Origin: Stenopsyche tienmushanensis
Lineage: Eukaryota; Arthropoda; Insecta; Trichoptera; Stenopsychidae
Length of the DNA stretch: 64,000 nucleotides
Direction: 5' to 3'
NCBI GenBank assembly: GCA_008973525.1
Contig: WACJ01000075.1
Span: 620,001 to 684,000, forward strand
In this document: positions 52,561 through 62,422 of the stretch, one piece after another
How the letters are laid out: every line of letters starts with the position of its first letter
Numbering within the stretch: position 1 is the first letter of the stretch
Notes under the pieces: model-generated
The model's database searches: none
What the model was told of the DNA's origin: nothing
What the model saw: only the letters and a program-made list of their open reading frames with translations
Translations under genes and position numbers: made by a program

Positions 52561-54780
52561 AACAATACTATGTGTTCTTGAGTTTTTTTTATTGCCATTG
52601 AATAATCACTGATTATAATCAGTGATTATTTAGAAACAATAGCACCACAGCTACTTTACATTACCAACGTCTCAATAAAATCTTATTACTGTAGCTTAAA
52701 AGGGATTATGGTGGGATTTATTAAATATTCATAATAATATTTATATAACCTAAATTTACTGGTATGCCGTCAGTATTTTTAATCCATTTTATTTAATTGA
52801 CAAAAAAATAATGGCTTTAATATCTATTATTTTATCATACATCTTGCATATTTGAATAAAGATCTATAAACTAACAAGACGACTAATAAAAACTATAGAC
52901 ATAGAGACTTTTTGATTTATATATTAATCCCATATCAATAACACACATATTTTTAAGTATTAAATTTTAGTATGATATATTTTACTTCTGCTTTGATATC
53001 CAAACAATTCCCCCAAAAAGTACCAAATTTGTTAAATATTACATATTTGTGTGTTAAAGTGGTAATTTATCAATTTCCAATCATACTTAGATCGTTTAAT
53101 TAATAACTGAATATTTTTAAATAGATCGATTTATTCGGATATTTATCAAAGCGAATCGCAAACTAAATATTCTGGTTGTTGCATTTGAAAAAAATCCCAC
53201 CCGGGAACCAACCTTTGAAAACTCGAATTCAAAGAGCTAGTAACATTTAATACCGCATCAATATAATATATATTGATTGTGAATAAAAAACACTTCCATG
53301 TTCCTCATATTGCCCCAATTTGAACTTATACAAAAAGCTCTTCTCAATCACGGTCGATCTTTGACCAATCAGAAAACGCGGAACACTTCTCCTTTACGAG
53401 AAAATCAGCACAGCAAATAAATCCATTGGTGTCAGGTCTGATGACCATGGGAGCCACGAAATAGGAACGCCAAACATTTTTTTAGAAGAACATTTTAAAT
53501 CTAAACTAATTTCATAATAGTTAGTTAGTTTTTTGTTTAAATAATTTAGAGGTTAATATTACTCATTCGTTTGCATATTTTATATAATTTTGGGTATATT
53601 TTCAAAATGTAGAAAAAAATATATTTCGACAACACCGACACTTAAGACATAGAGCCTATGTGTGAAACCTAACGAAAGACATTTCTAACCCATTAAAAAT
53701 GTCACGGTCCATACGCCAAGCATCTTGTTTATAAAATATTCGAATGCTCGAATATTCTAATATTTCACCAATTTTAATTAAAATTGTTACTAACAGTTAT
53801 CTTATGTTACTACAATTCCACCATATTAACTTTTTTAAATTGTAACGTGTAATAAAAGTATTAGATGCAAAGTAGAGATTTACATAATCTACCACCACTA
53901 TCGTTTGTATTTCCTCAATGGGACAAGGAAAAACAATTTAGATGACCTACTTTGTAAGATAAACATTGCAACAAGGGAACTCCATTCCCTCTCCCTACCA
54001 CTACGTGTAGTGTCATCAATTAAACGGAATAAAAGACAACCCTCAACCCCAAAAGAAACATTTTTTTACGTATACATTTTATAGGAATTGCATACGATGA
54101 ACTGGCTGTAAAAGAATTTTACGATTTGCAATTTTCGTGCTTCAAGCATAAGATGATTATAATATGCGTCCTCGATGATAATGTCGAATATGATATGATC
54201 AATAAAAAACCTAATATACTTGGATTCAATTTGATGATGGTAGTCAAAAAAGGAGTACCTCTCTTTGACTTGAAGGTTAATATATAATACTACTTAATTA
54301 CGATTAAATATTTAGAAGTACGCCATTTTATCAAATTGAAATATTTAAGGTCAAATCAAAAGAGATGATAAAGTTGTTTAAAGTATTTGAAGAATTCGAT
54401 AGAGCCGATGATGCATTTGAGCGATTTAACGTAGACGAATTCATGGGGGACACTGGACTTTCTATACATCCCGATTATAGAGGCTTTGGAATGGGGGTCG
54501 AATTTTTAAAGGCAAGGTTAGTACAAGAATAATATAATATCGATGCATACAACCGTCATTTTTAAAATGCTTTTATTTTTATAGAAATGCGTTTTGTAAA
54601 GCATATGGTGCTAAAATATCAGCTGCTAAATGTACTTCGGTGGTGTCACAGAAAATAGCCATGAAATGTGGATATGAAACATATCAGGAAATTCCATATA
54701 CTCTAATCGAAAATGTAACCGATAGTAAATATGATGATTCAACAGATTCCATAAAATTGATGGCTTGTATCTTCGATTAG
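52317..54780 (+). CDS. G3: arylalkylamine N-acetyltransferase-like protein (GNAT fold)
   Basis: Four exons: 52317-52500, 54085-54275, 54350-54516, 54585-54780 (stop TAG), 245 aa, phases 1, 0, 2. N-terminus MACKRPEGIPFPNVWWRFQR, then KFKIQDAP and DHFMKDETLN with Glu55 in the catalytic-glutamate region. Motif A GLSIHPDYRGFGMGVEFLKA (161-180) has the full acetyl-CoA loop RGFGMG (169-174). Motif B is SVVSQKIAMKCGYETYQEIP. Expected role: cytosolic amine acetylation; substrate unknown. Exon 1 is unusually GC-rich: by hand count about 47 of 61 codons end in G or C, against about 25 of 64 in exon 2. That explains the several overlapping open frames on both strands at 52237-52541, which are shadows. 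G3 is the closest relative of G4, and the two lie in duplicated blocks. No AATAAA lies near the stop. Confidence 0.92.
52601..52630. repeat. Perfect 30-bp palindrome in G3 intron 1
   Basis: AATAATCACTGATTA followed directly by its reverse complement, with no spacer. The same place in G4 (about 60312-60335) keeps only a shorter, imperfect version. Confidence 0.85.
53285..53815. repeat. Insertion in G3 intron 1 relative to G4, partly repeated at 56.2 kb
   Basis: G4 intron 1 runs directly from the equivalent of 53280 to that of 53820. Within the extra DNA, TTAGTTTTTTGTTTAAA and TATATTTTCAAAATGT blocks with the segment between and after them (53505-53710) are found again at 56220-56555. It is probably a transposon; its ends were not recognised. 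Confidence 0.5.
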
Positions 54781-55176
54781 ATATCATTAATACTATGTAA
54801 CAAATTTTAGATTGTGCAAATTTGAACATATCTTTTTTAATGAAAAAATGTATATTTTTGGTAATCAATCATCCAAAAAAATTACTAAACCTTTTCAGAG
54901 AGATGCATCGATCTTTTGTGCTAAAAGCCTTCTACTTGTTTCGGTTTATTTTCTTGAAAAGTCTATAAATCTATGGCAAAATGTTTGGCTGCGGCATTTT
55001 CTATATATCCCAGCGTGCATTAGCTCTTTTAAATCTCGCTAAAAAGCTTCGATAAAAAGTTAATTAGTTGTTCGAAATTAAATTTGTTTATCATATTTTA
55101 TAATAAGTAATTCAGAGCAATAATATGAAAAAAAAACTAACATATGTTAGTTTGTATAGAAGACGAATCGTGCTTC
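53816..55176 (+). repeat. Duplicated block: exons 2-4 and 3' flank of G3
   Basis: Colinear with 61055-62422, from within intron 1 (AAGTAGAGATTTACATAATC) through exons 2-4 and about 400 bp of 3' flank. The match stops abruptly after CGAATCGTGCT (55166-55176; 62412-62422). Confidence 0.88.
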
Positions 55177-56215
55177 CACAAACAGTCCACTGCAGAACTA
55201 TGAGCCTCTTCAATATCCATTCACAGGAAGGGTTTACATCCATCTCGTCTTTATCATACATTCACCTCCTTATTCGCTCGATATTGAAGGTAGCATTACC
55301 ACAGAATTTTATTTCAAGCACTCACCCAGTGGGTCTCCTGAATGAACGTATTGACAAACGCTTTGGTGTCCATCTCGATAGGGAGTGTGGGAGGTTTGAA
55401 AAAAATGAGAAGTTTTCTTAGGAGATGGCGGAAAACTACTCTAGACGACCTTTTTGATTCTACTGGTAAGGGCTTTCTGGGATGCAAAGAGTCCAGTCCC
55501 TCTTTTCCTTGCTAGGGCGTTGCCGGGGTAGGGTGAAGACATGCATTTTGGATTCATTCTTACACCAACTGAGGGTGTCTTCCCGTCCTCGTACAACTTA
55601 CCCGAGCGAATTCGAGACTATGGTTTCCCATTTTAGGTTGACCCTCTCAGTTCGGTAATTTCAAAACGATATAGAAGACAACAGAAGACAATGCCATTGT
55701 CGTGCTTGATGTTCTTGTCTTTGTTCTGTTCCTAAAGCTTCTTGGCTCCGAACCGGTAAGGTTCATCACGCTCCATATTATTGGGTAGGTCCAACTACGT
55801 AAGAGATAGCGAGTGACAAGCAAGCCAAGATTTCTAAAAGTAGCAACCTAATAGTAGATAAACTGAGTGCTAGCTTGTTGTTAAAAGAATATTTAAGTAC
55901 TTAATCTGTAAATAAGTAATAGCGCAAGTAACCAATAGTTAAAATAAATAAAATTATGTATATAAGTAGTAGTCAAATAGTAGATTAAACCTATTATTAG
56001 TCAGGGATAATTATGTAGCATTTAAGTATTTAACTTTGGGCGTTTAGATTTGTTATATAATTTTATAAATAAATATAATAAAAACATTATAAGCATAAAA
56101 AGTATTTTCTTAACCCTCACCCCGCCAAACTGGTACCTCTTCAAATTTAAAGACTTATTGAATGATTTTTATGACATGTAGCATGTAGTTGGAAAGGGTA
56201 TAATCTAGATTTTTT
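55177..56215. other. GC-richer segment of unknown origin in the duplicated cluster
   Basis: It starts exactly where similarity between the G3 and G4 3' flanks ends. 55177-55840 is GC-richer with a plus frame (55125-55421) that shows no recognisable domain; 55840-56100 is AT-rich and ends in adenine-rich DNA. It may be an inserted retroelement or the edge of the duplication; no terminal repeats or target duplications were found. Confidence 0.35.
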
Positions 56216-56870
56216 TTAATAACTAAATAATTGTTAGTTTTTTGTTTAAAGAATTTAGAAGTCAACATTTTACATTCGTTTGCACTTTTTATGTGACTTT
56301 TAAAGGTCAGATGTAGTTTTCTGTAAACCAATTGCATAAAATAGTGATTTATTTAGATCAAAAATACATAAACACTTATTTCTTGCTATTACGGCTACAG
56401 ATTAAAATTTATGACAATTTAGAAGAAAAATTTTGAATATATTTTCAAAATGTTAAAAAAAAATATTTTGACGACCTTGACACTTAGGAAATAGATCCTA
56501 TTCAGTGAAACGTAGCAAAAAAGCCCCAAAACCCAAAAAAATTTTCGGCCCATTTGCAAAACACCCTATATAACCACTATTTTTTTTAAATTCATTTAAA
56601 AAAATTTCATAATTTTATTTTTAAATTCAAATAACGCCCATGCATATCTTATTAAAAAATATTTATAAAGATATTATAACATTTTCACAATCTGATGTAA
56701 ATATAACAACCTATTTAGATATAGCAAATAAGCGTAACTTATCATGAAGTTTTCCACAAGCAAACAGCAAATGATAACATATCTTTAATAAAACTGCAAC
56801 GATAATATTTGTGGAATATTAAGATTTGCGAGTTATTCTATGAATGATCATTAAACAACATATTTTTAAG
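56216..56870. repeat. Duplicated flank before psi-G2
   Basis: 56220-56555 resembles part of G3 intron 1 (53505-53710, with extra bases between the matching blocks). 56576-56870 is the counterpart of the end of G2 intron 1 (about 49655-49913). Confidence 0.6.
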
Positions 56871-57154
56871 GAATCGAAAATGAAGAAATTGCCGTTGAAG
56901 AATTCTGCAAATTACAATAATCAATTTTTGCCAACCAAATTATTTTCGTTTGCTTTATCAACGATGATACTAAAAATTATGTGATAAAAAACAAAACAGA
57001 AATCCTAGGATTTACAATGATGATGCACAAAAGAAAAACCTACTCATTCCGATTGTATATCATTCTAAAACTGAGATGTCAAAATTACTGAAAATTATAT
57101 GACATACACCAATAGATACCATACAAAGTTATCGAAAAGAGGCTTAAAATGAAC
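56871..57154 (+). pseudogene. psi-G2: broken fragment of a G2-like N-acetyltransferase gene
   Basis: 56871 onwards matches G2 exon 2 with the same acceptor (TATTTTTAAG). It reads GIENEEIAVEEFCKLQ and then meets an in-frame TAA at codon 17 of the exon. The match to exon 2 stops near 57040; exon 3 and both adjoining boundaries are deleted, because the next matching bases (about 57045-57090) correspond to G2 intron 3. The end (57098-57154) matches the middle of G2 exon 4, with the TATCAACAG of G2 now carrying a TAG. Exon 1 was not found. The fragment cannot make a GNAT protein. It lies between G3 and G4, where a duplicated G2 would be expected if G2-G3 had been copied as a unit. Confidence 0.88.
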
Positions 57155-59059
57155 AAAACAGTGGTTTTCAATATGTGGTACGTTTATCAGCGTGATAAAA
57201 ATATTTAAAAAATCCTGAATAATATCATCGGAGCTACAGTTTGAATTGAAATTTTTCAAGAAGAAGAGGTTGTGTCCCAATGACTCCGACTGATATGCTA
57301 TTCGAATTGAAACGTGTGCATTTTCCGGTATGAGAATCAACAAAACACAGAAACACACAGGGTATGCGTGCATGCTTCTCATATGGACAGCTGTATGTGA
57401 ACTGCTCACGCCCAAATCATTTATTACCAGATGATGCACACCATCCGGAAAAATATTTTTAATCTAAAAGTACTTCGTTAGCACGGCATAAGCATAATCT
57501 TTGGGATGAATATAACAACAACATGTATAACCATTCGAATTTCATTTCGATATTGATAGAATTAATAAATTATTTTGTTGTTATAAAAATATTTTTGACT
57601 TAAACATTGCAATAATACGATATTATTGATCAATCGTAAAGAATAAGATTTTCGAGCATCGTTTGCCATATTTGTCGCCTTTTGATATCATCTACTTAGT
57701 TAATTTTTCAAGACAAAATGAAGCAAGAAGTTCAATTGAATAAAAGGCTTTCAATGTCATGGAATAATCTTGTTTGTATCTTGGTTTTCTATTCTAATTG
57801 AAACTGTCTGCGAATCTGACTCCAAGCCGCCCATATTTTATTTCTTTGCATAAATATGAAACAGTTCTTAATTAAATCACGTATTTGTATATTTTTCATA
57901 GAGTTTGGGGAGCACAAGAAATAATAATATTTGTCCCGTGAAAGAACTTTTTTTTAAACAATACAATCGATTTTGAAAATTCGCAGGTTATATGTATTTT
58001 AAAAAAATGAATATATTTTTTGAAATCAAAACTTCTCAAATTGTTCATTTAGGATTATCCAATTGGATTTAATGTTCATCCATAAATTAAATTGATGTGC
58101 CCGGAACACACTAACAACAACAACTGATTAAATATTCATGGCGTTGTTTATTGCGCAATGTGGAATGAAGCAAAAGTCAAATGACTAATATTAGTATGCA
58201 ATCATTGCTCGCGGCACACCTTCTCAATCTACTCGCATCTTAATTTAAAAAATGCCTTTTATTAAATCCAATGTTTAGAATCACTGAGCGCTAACGGCTT
58301 GTGGTTGGTAACATTTTGGTATTATTTAATGTAGAGGAATTTATACCAAATACGTTATCTTACGTACCGGTGTACGATAATAACGTAACGTTTACATCGA
58401 AGTGTACGTGCGTTTGATACGTATATATTTATTTTAAACAAGCAGAGATTCTCAAAATACTTATATACGTTTTTTATTATTTTTTTTAATATATAATGCC
58501 ATAACTGTAATCGGATGTTGATGATCTCAATAGGAGACTCTTCTAAGATATTTTTATGCGGCCGCCTTATATCGCCTTGGTATTAACTTTTTTGGATCCA
58601 GTAAACCTGATCTAAAAAAGAATCGAAAATATTAATATTTCCGATCTCCCAAATTTGTCAGTATGATGAAAAATTTTCCACGATCTGGATTTGAAACTTT
58701 AGCACATGGTTGTCTAGCTTGTCAGAATTATTTTTGATTGCGCGCGTTTAATCAACTATTCCGCAGTGTTTTTGTCACTTGATGTATCAAATTACTTTAT
58801 ACATGTTTTGCGAAGCACTAAAATATCGCTACTGCTAATACACACACATAAAAAATAATGTGAATATCAATGATGAATTTAAAAAAGCTGAAATTTTCTG
58901 GAATACTCAATATTATTATAATATAACGGCTTTTACGAAAGGACACTTTCGGCTGATCATAATTAGGTTTTATAGCATTAACAAGAATCGCATGATTGCC
59001 CTGGTAATATCCTGAGGAACGATTAGAAAGAAAAAAAAATGTTTTTATGACACATGCAA
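57155..59059. other. Intergenic psi-G2 to G4
   Basis: AT-rich. The minus frame at 57095-57439 overlaps psi-G2 and has no domain. 58610-58720 resembles 44395-44500 upstream of G2. No gene supported. Confidence 0.4.
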
Positions 59060-60275
59060 ATATTTTAATTTAATAAAATTTCGATAAAAATATTACCCAA
59101 ATCTTTTCGAGATAAAAGTGGACTGATCTTAATGAATTCCAGAAAGAATTTTGCAGCATAATCAAAGTAATTATTTGGGATAGTTTTATACAGCTTTCTA
59201 AATATAAATACTCAATCTTAAAAATTACTCAAAATCAAGCTACAAAAATGTTCTTATAGTGCCGGAGACAGCCACCAAAATTTTGCATTCATTTATACAA
59301 AGCTAATTTTTGTTTCTATCAGTGTTTATACAATGTAAATCAGGAAAGATACAGTATAACAAATTTTCAACGTTGTGGACATTAATAACAATTTTTGAAA
59401 GCCTGAATAATTGTTAATACCGTCGTTAAATTAAAATCTACAAAGCTGCTTCTTTATCTACAAGTAGTTTAAGTTAATTATTGTTAAATAAACGTCATTT
59501 TCTTTCGATACAAGATGGCTAGGGTTTCGGCAGACGTGGCTAAAGTTGTAGTAGAAAATTGATTGAAGTATCGCAATTTTTCAAGCATTACAATATTTAG
59601 TGGCTATATTTTCTTACTTGCCATACCAAAACAGCAAAACTTGTCGAAGTCATGTTGTCTATAGTTTGATGGTTACGATATAAATATGACCCTTTACCAT
59701 TAATGGGTATTGAAGAAGCCTTAGTTCTGCAGTGTCCAACGTATGGTTACACTATGATGATGATATTTTAGTATTATTTTTTTGTACAATTTTATTTTAT
59801 TAAAAAACGTTATTTGCAAATATTTATTAACGTGCCCCACATTTTGAAATGTGCTGACCATGAAGCAGAGCGATAATTGAAAAGCGAACCAGCTGATCTG
59901 CCGTAACGTAAAATATTAAATGACGGACAAATAGTCGATAAGCAACTTTCATTGCGCAAAGATCTTGTACGCGTGCTCTCAAGTAACCACTACTGTTTAT
60001 TATCTATATTCATATGTGAAATACCAACATCATGGCCTGCAAAAGACCCGAAGGCATTCCTTTTCCGAACGTCTGGTGGAGGTTCCAAAGGACCAAGCAA
60101 GACGGGAGCGTCGTCAAGTTCAAGATCCAGGATGCGCCCACGGAGCTGTACGGCGACGTCATGGACTTCATGATGGACCACTTTATGAAAGACGAGGCCT
60201 TGAATAAAGGCATCGGTAAGAAATATTTTGGAAGACTTGCCACTTGTTCAAACTAATTTAAATTCGCCAAATTTC
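59060..60275 (+). repeat. Duplicated block: upstream region and exon 1 of G4
   Basis: Counterpart of 51330-52560; see G3. The offset between the exon 1 starts is 7715 bp. Confidence 0.88.
59930..59946 (+). promoter_or_regulatory. Shared promoter-proximal motif, G4 copy
   Basis: AATAGTCGATAAGCAAC, 102 bp before the ATG, identical to G3. Confidence 0.45.
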
Positions 60276-62014
60276 GATGACACTATGCGTTCTTGAGTTT
60301 TTTTTTTCATCGCCATTGATTATCAGAATCAATAGCACCATAGCCAGTTTACATTACCAACGTCTCAATAAAACTTTATTACTGCGACTTAAATGGGATT
60401 ATGGTGGGATTTATTAAATATTAAGAATAATATGTACATATAAGACTTCGTTAACATTTTGCAATTGACCTAAATTTACAGATATACCGTCAATATTTTT
60501 AAGCCAAATTTATTTAATTGACATCAAAATAATTGCATTCATATCTATTATTTTATCACATAACAAGTATATCTGAATAAAGATCTATAAATTAGCAGCA
60601 CGACTAATAAAAACTATAGACACAAAGACTTATTGATTTAATGATCTATAAACTATCACAACCAATAAAAACCATAGACATGTAGACTTATTGATATATT
60701 TATTAATCCCATATCAATAATGCACATCATTCAAATATTAATTTATAATATTATGTATTTTAGTTCTGCTTTAATATGCAAACAATACCATAGAATAGTA
60801 TAAATTTTTTTCATTAATTAAATTCCCTGCATGGATCATTTAATTATTAACTGAATAATTTGAAAAATCAATTTTATTCGGATATATTCAAAGGGGTCAT
60901 ATTAATAAAATATTCTAAATGTTTCATTTGAAAAAAATCCCACCCGAAAACCAATATTTGAAAACTTGAATTCAAAGCGCTAGTAATATTTTATACCGGA
61001 TCAATATATTAGGGGGGGATCAATATATTAGGATGAAATTTCCAGATCCGAAACTTATTAATTTTTTTAAATCATAGCATTTAATAAGACTATTAGATGT
61101 AAAGTAGAGATTTACATAATCTATCACCACCATCGTTTGTATTTCCTCAATGGGACAAGGAAAAACAATTTAGATGACCTACTTTGTAAGATAAACATTG
61201 CAACGAGGGAACTCCGTTCCCTCTTCCTACCACTACGTGTAGTGTCATCAATTAAACGGAATAAAAGACAACCCTCAACCCCAAAAGAAACATTTTTTAA
61301 CGTATACATTTTATAGGAATTGAATACGATGAACTGGCTGTAAAAGAATTTTACGATTTGCAATTTTCGTGTTTCAAGCATATGATGATTATAATATGCG
61401 TCCTCGATGACGATGTCGAATATGATATGATCAATAAAAAGCCTGAAATACTAGGATTTAATTTGATGATGGTCGTCAAAAAAGGAGTAGCCCACTTCGA
61501 TTTAAAGGTTAATATATAATACTACTAAATTATAATTAAATATTTCGGAGTACACCGTTTTATCAAATTGCAATATTTAAGGTCAAATCAAAAGAGATGA
61601 TAAAGTTGTTTAAAGTATTTGACTGAATTCGATAGAGCCGATGATGCATTTGAGCGATTTAGGTGTAGACGAATTCATGGGGGATGCTGGACTTTCTGTA
61701 CATCCCGATTATAGAGGCTTTGGAATGGGGGCCGAATTATTAAGGGCAAGGTCAGTATAAAAATAATATAATATCGATGCACATAACTGTCATTTTTAAA
61801 ATGCTTTTATTTTTATAGAAATGCGTTTTGTAAAGCGTATGGTGCTAAAATATCCGCTGCTGCATTTACTTCGGTGGTGTCACAAAAAATTGCCATGAAA
61901 TGTGGATATGAAACATATCAGGATATTCCATATACTCTAATCGAAAATGTAACCGATAGTAAATACGATAATTCAACAGATTCCATAAAGTTGATGGCTT
62001 ATATCGTCGAATAA
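60032..62014 (+). pseudogene. G4: N-acetyltransferase-like gene with frameshifted exon 3
   Basis: Exons by alignment to G3: 60032-60215, 61317-61507, 61582-61750, 61819-62014 (stop TAA). Splice sites and phases are all conserved. Exon 1 (MACKRPEGIPFPNVWWRFQR...) differs from G3 by three residues, and exons 2 and 4 are open. Exon 3 is 169 nt instead of 167: one extra base creates TTTGACTGA, an in-frame stop right after V-F-D (about 61619-61627), and a second extra base lies near 61659 (TTTAGGTGTAG against TTTAACGTAG in G3). The frame is not restored, so motif A (RGFGMG, still readable in another frame) is lost from the product. Most likely a young pseudogene, since all else is preserved. Two sequencing or assembly errors in one exon are possible, because the copies are so alike. 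Confidence 0.85.
60216..61316. other. G4 intron 1
   Basis: 1101 nt, colinear with G3 intron 1 except for the missing about 530 bp. It has a small local duplication GATCAATATATTAGG at 61001-61032 and, near the exon, the well-conserved stretch around 61100-61316. The minus frame at 61124-61381 is a shadow. Confidence 0.6.
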
Positions 62015-62422
62015 ATATCATTAGTGCTATGTAACAAATGTTAGATTGTGCAAATTTGAACATGTTTTTTTTAAATGAAAAATGTATATTTTAGTAATCA
62101 ATCATTCGAAAAAATTAACTAAACCTTTTCAGAGAGATGCATCGATCCTTTGTGCTAAAAGCTCTCTACTTGTTTCATTCTTTTTCTTGAAAAGTCCATA
62201 AATCAATGGCAAAATGCTTGGCTGCAGCATTTTCTTTGTATCGCAGCGTGCATTAGCTCTTTTGAATCCCTAAATCAGATTTCGTCTCAAATAAAAGCGT
62301 CGATAAAAATCCATTTAGTCTCCGAAATTTAATTCGTTTATCCATATTTTCATAAGAAATTCGAAATGATAATATGAAAAAAAATAACATATATTAGTTT
62401 GTATAAAGGACGAATCGTGCTG
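61055..62422 (+). repeat. Duplicated block: exons 2-4 and 3' flank of G4
   Basis: Counterpart of 53816-55176. The offset is about 7.23 kb, smaller than at exon 1 because intron 1 is shorter here. Confidence 0.88.

Larger units (their letters stand above)
52501..54084. other. G3 intron 1
   Basis: 1584 nt. It begins with a perfect 30-bp palindrome (52601-52630). About 53285-53815 is absent from the matching intron of G4, so it is probably an insertion; part of it (53505-53710) recurs at 56220-56555. From about 53820 to the exon the sequence again matches G4 closely. Confidence 0.6.
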
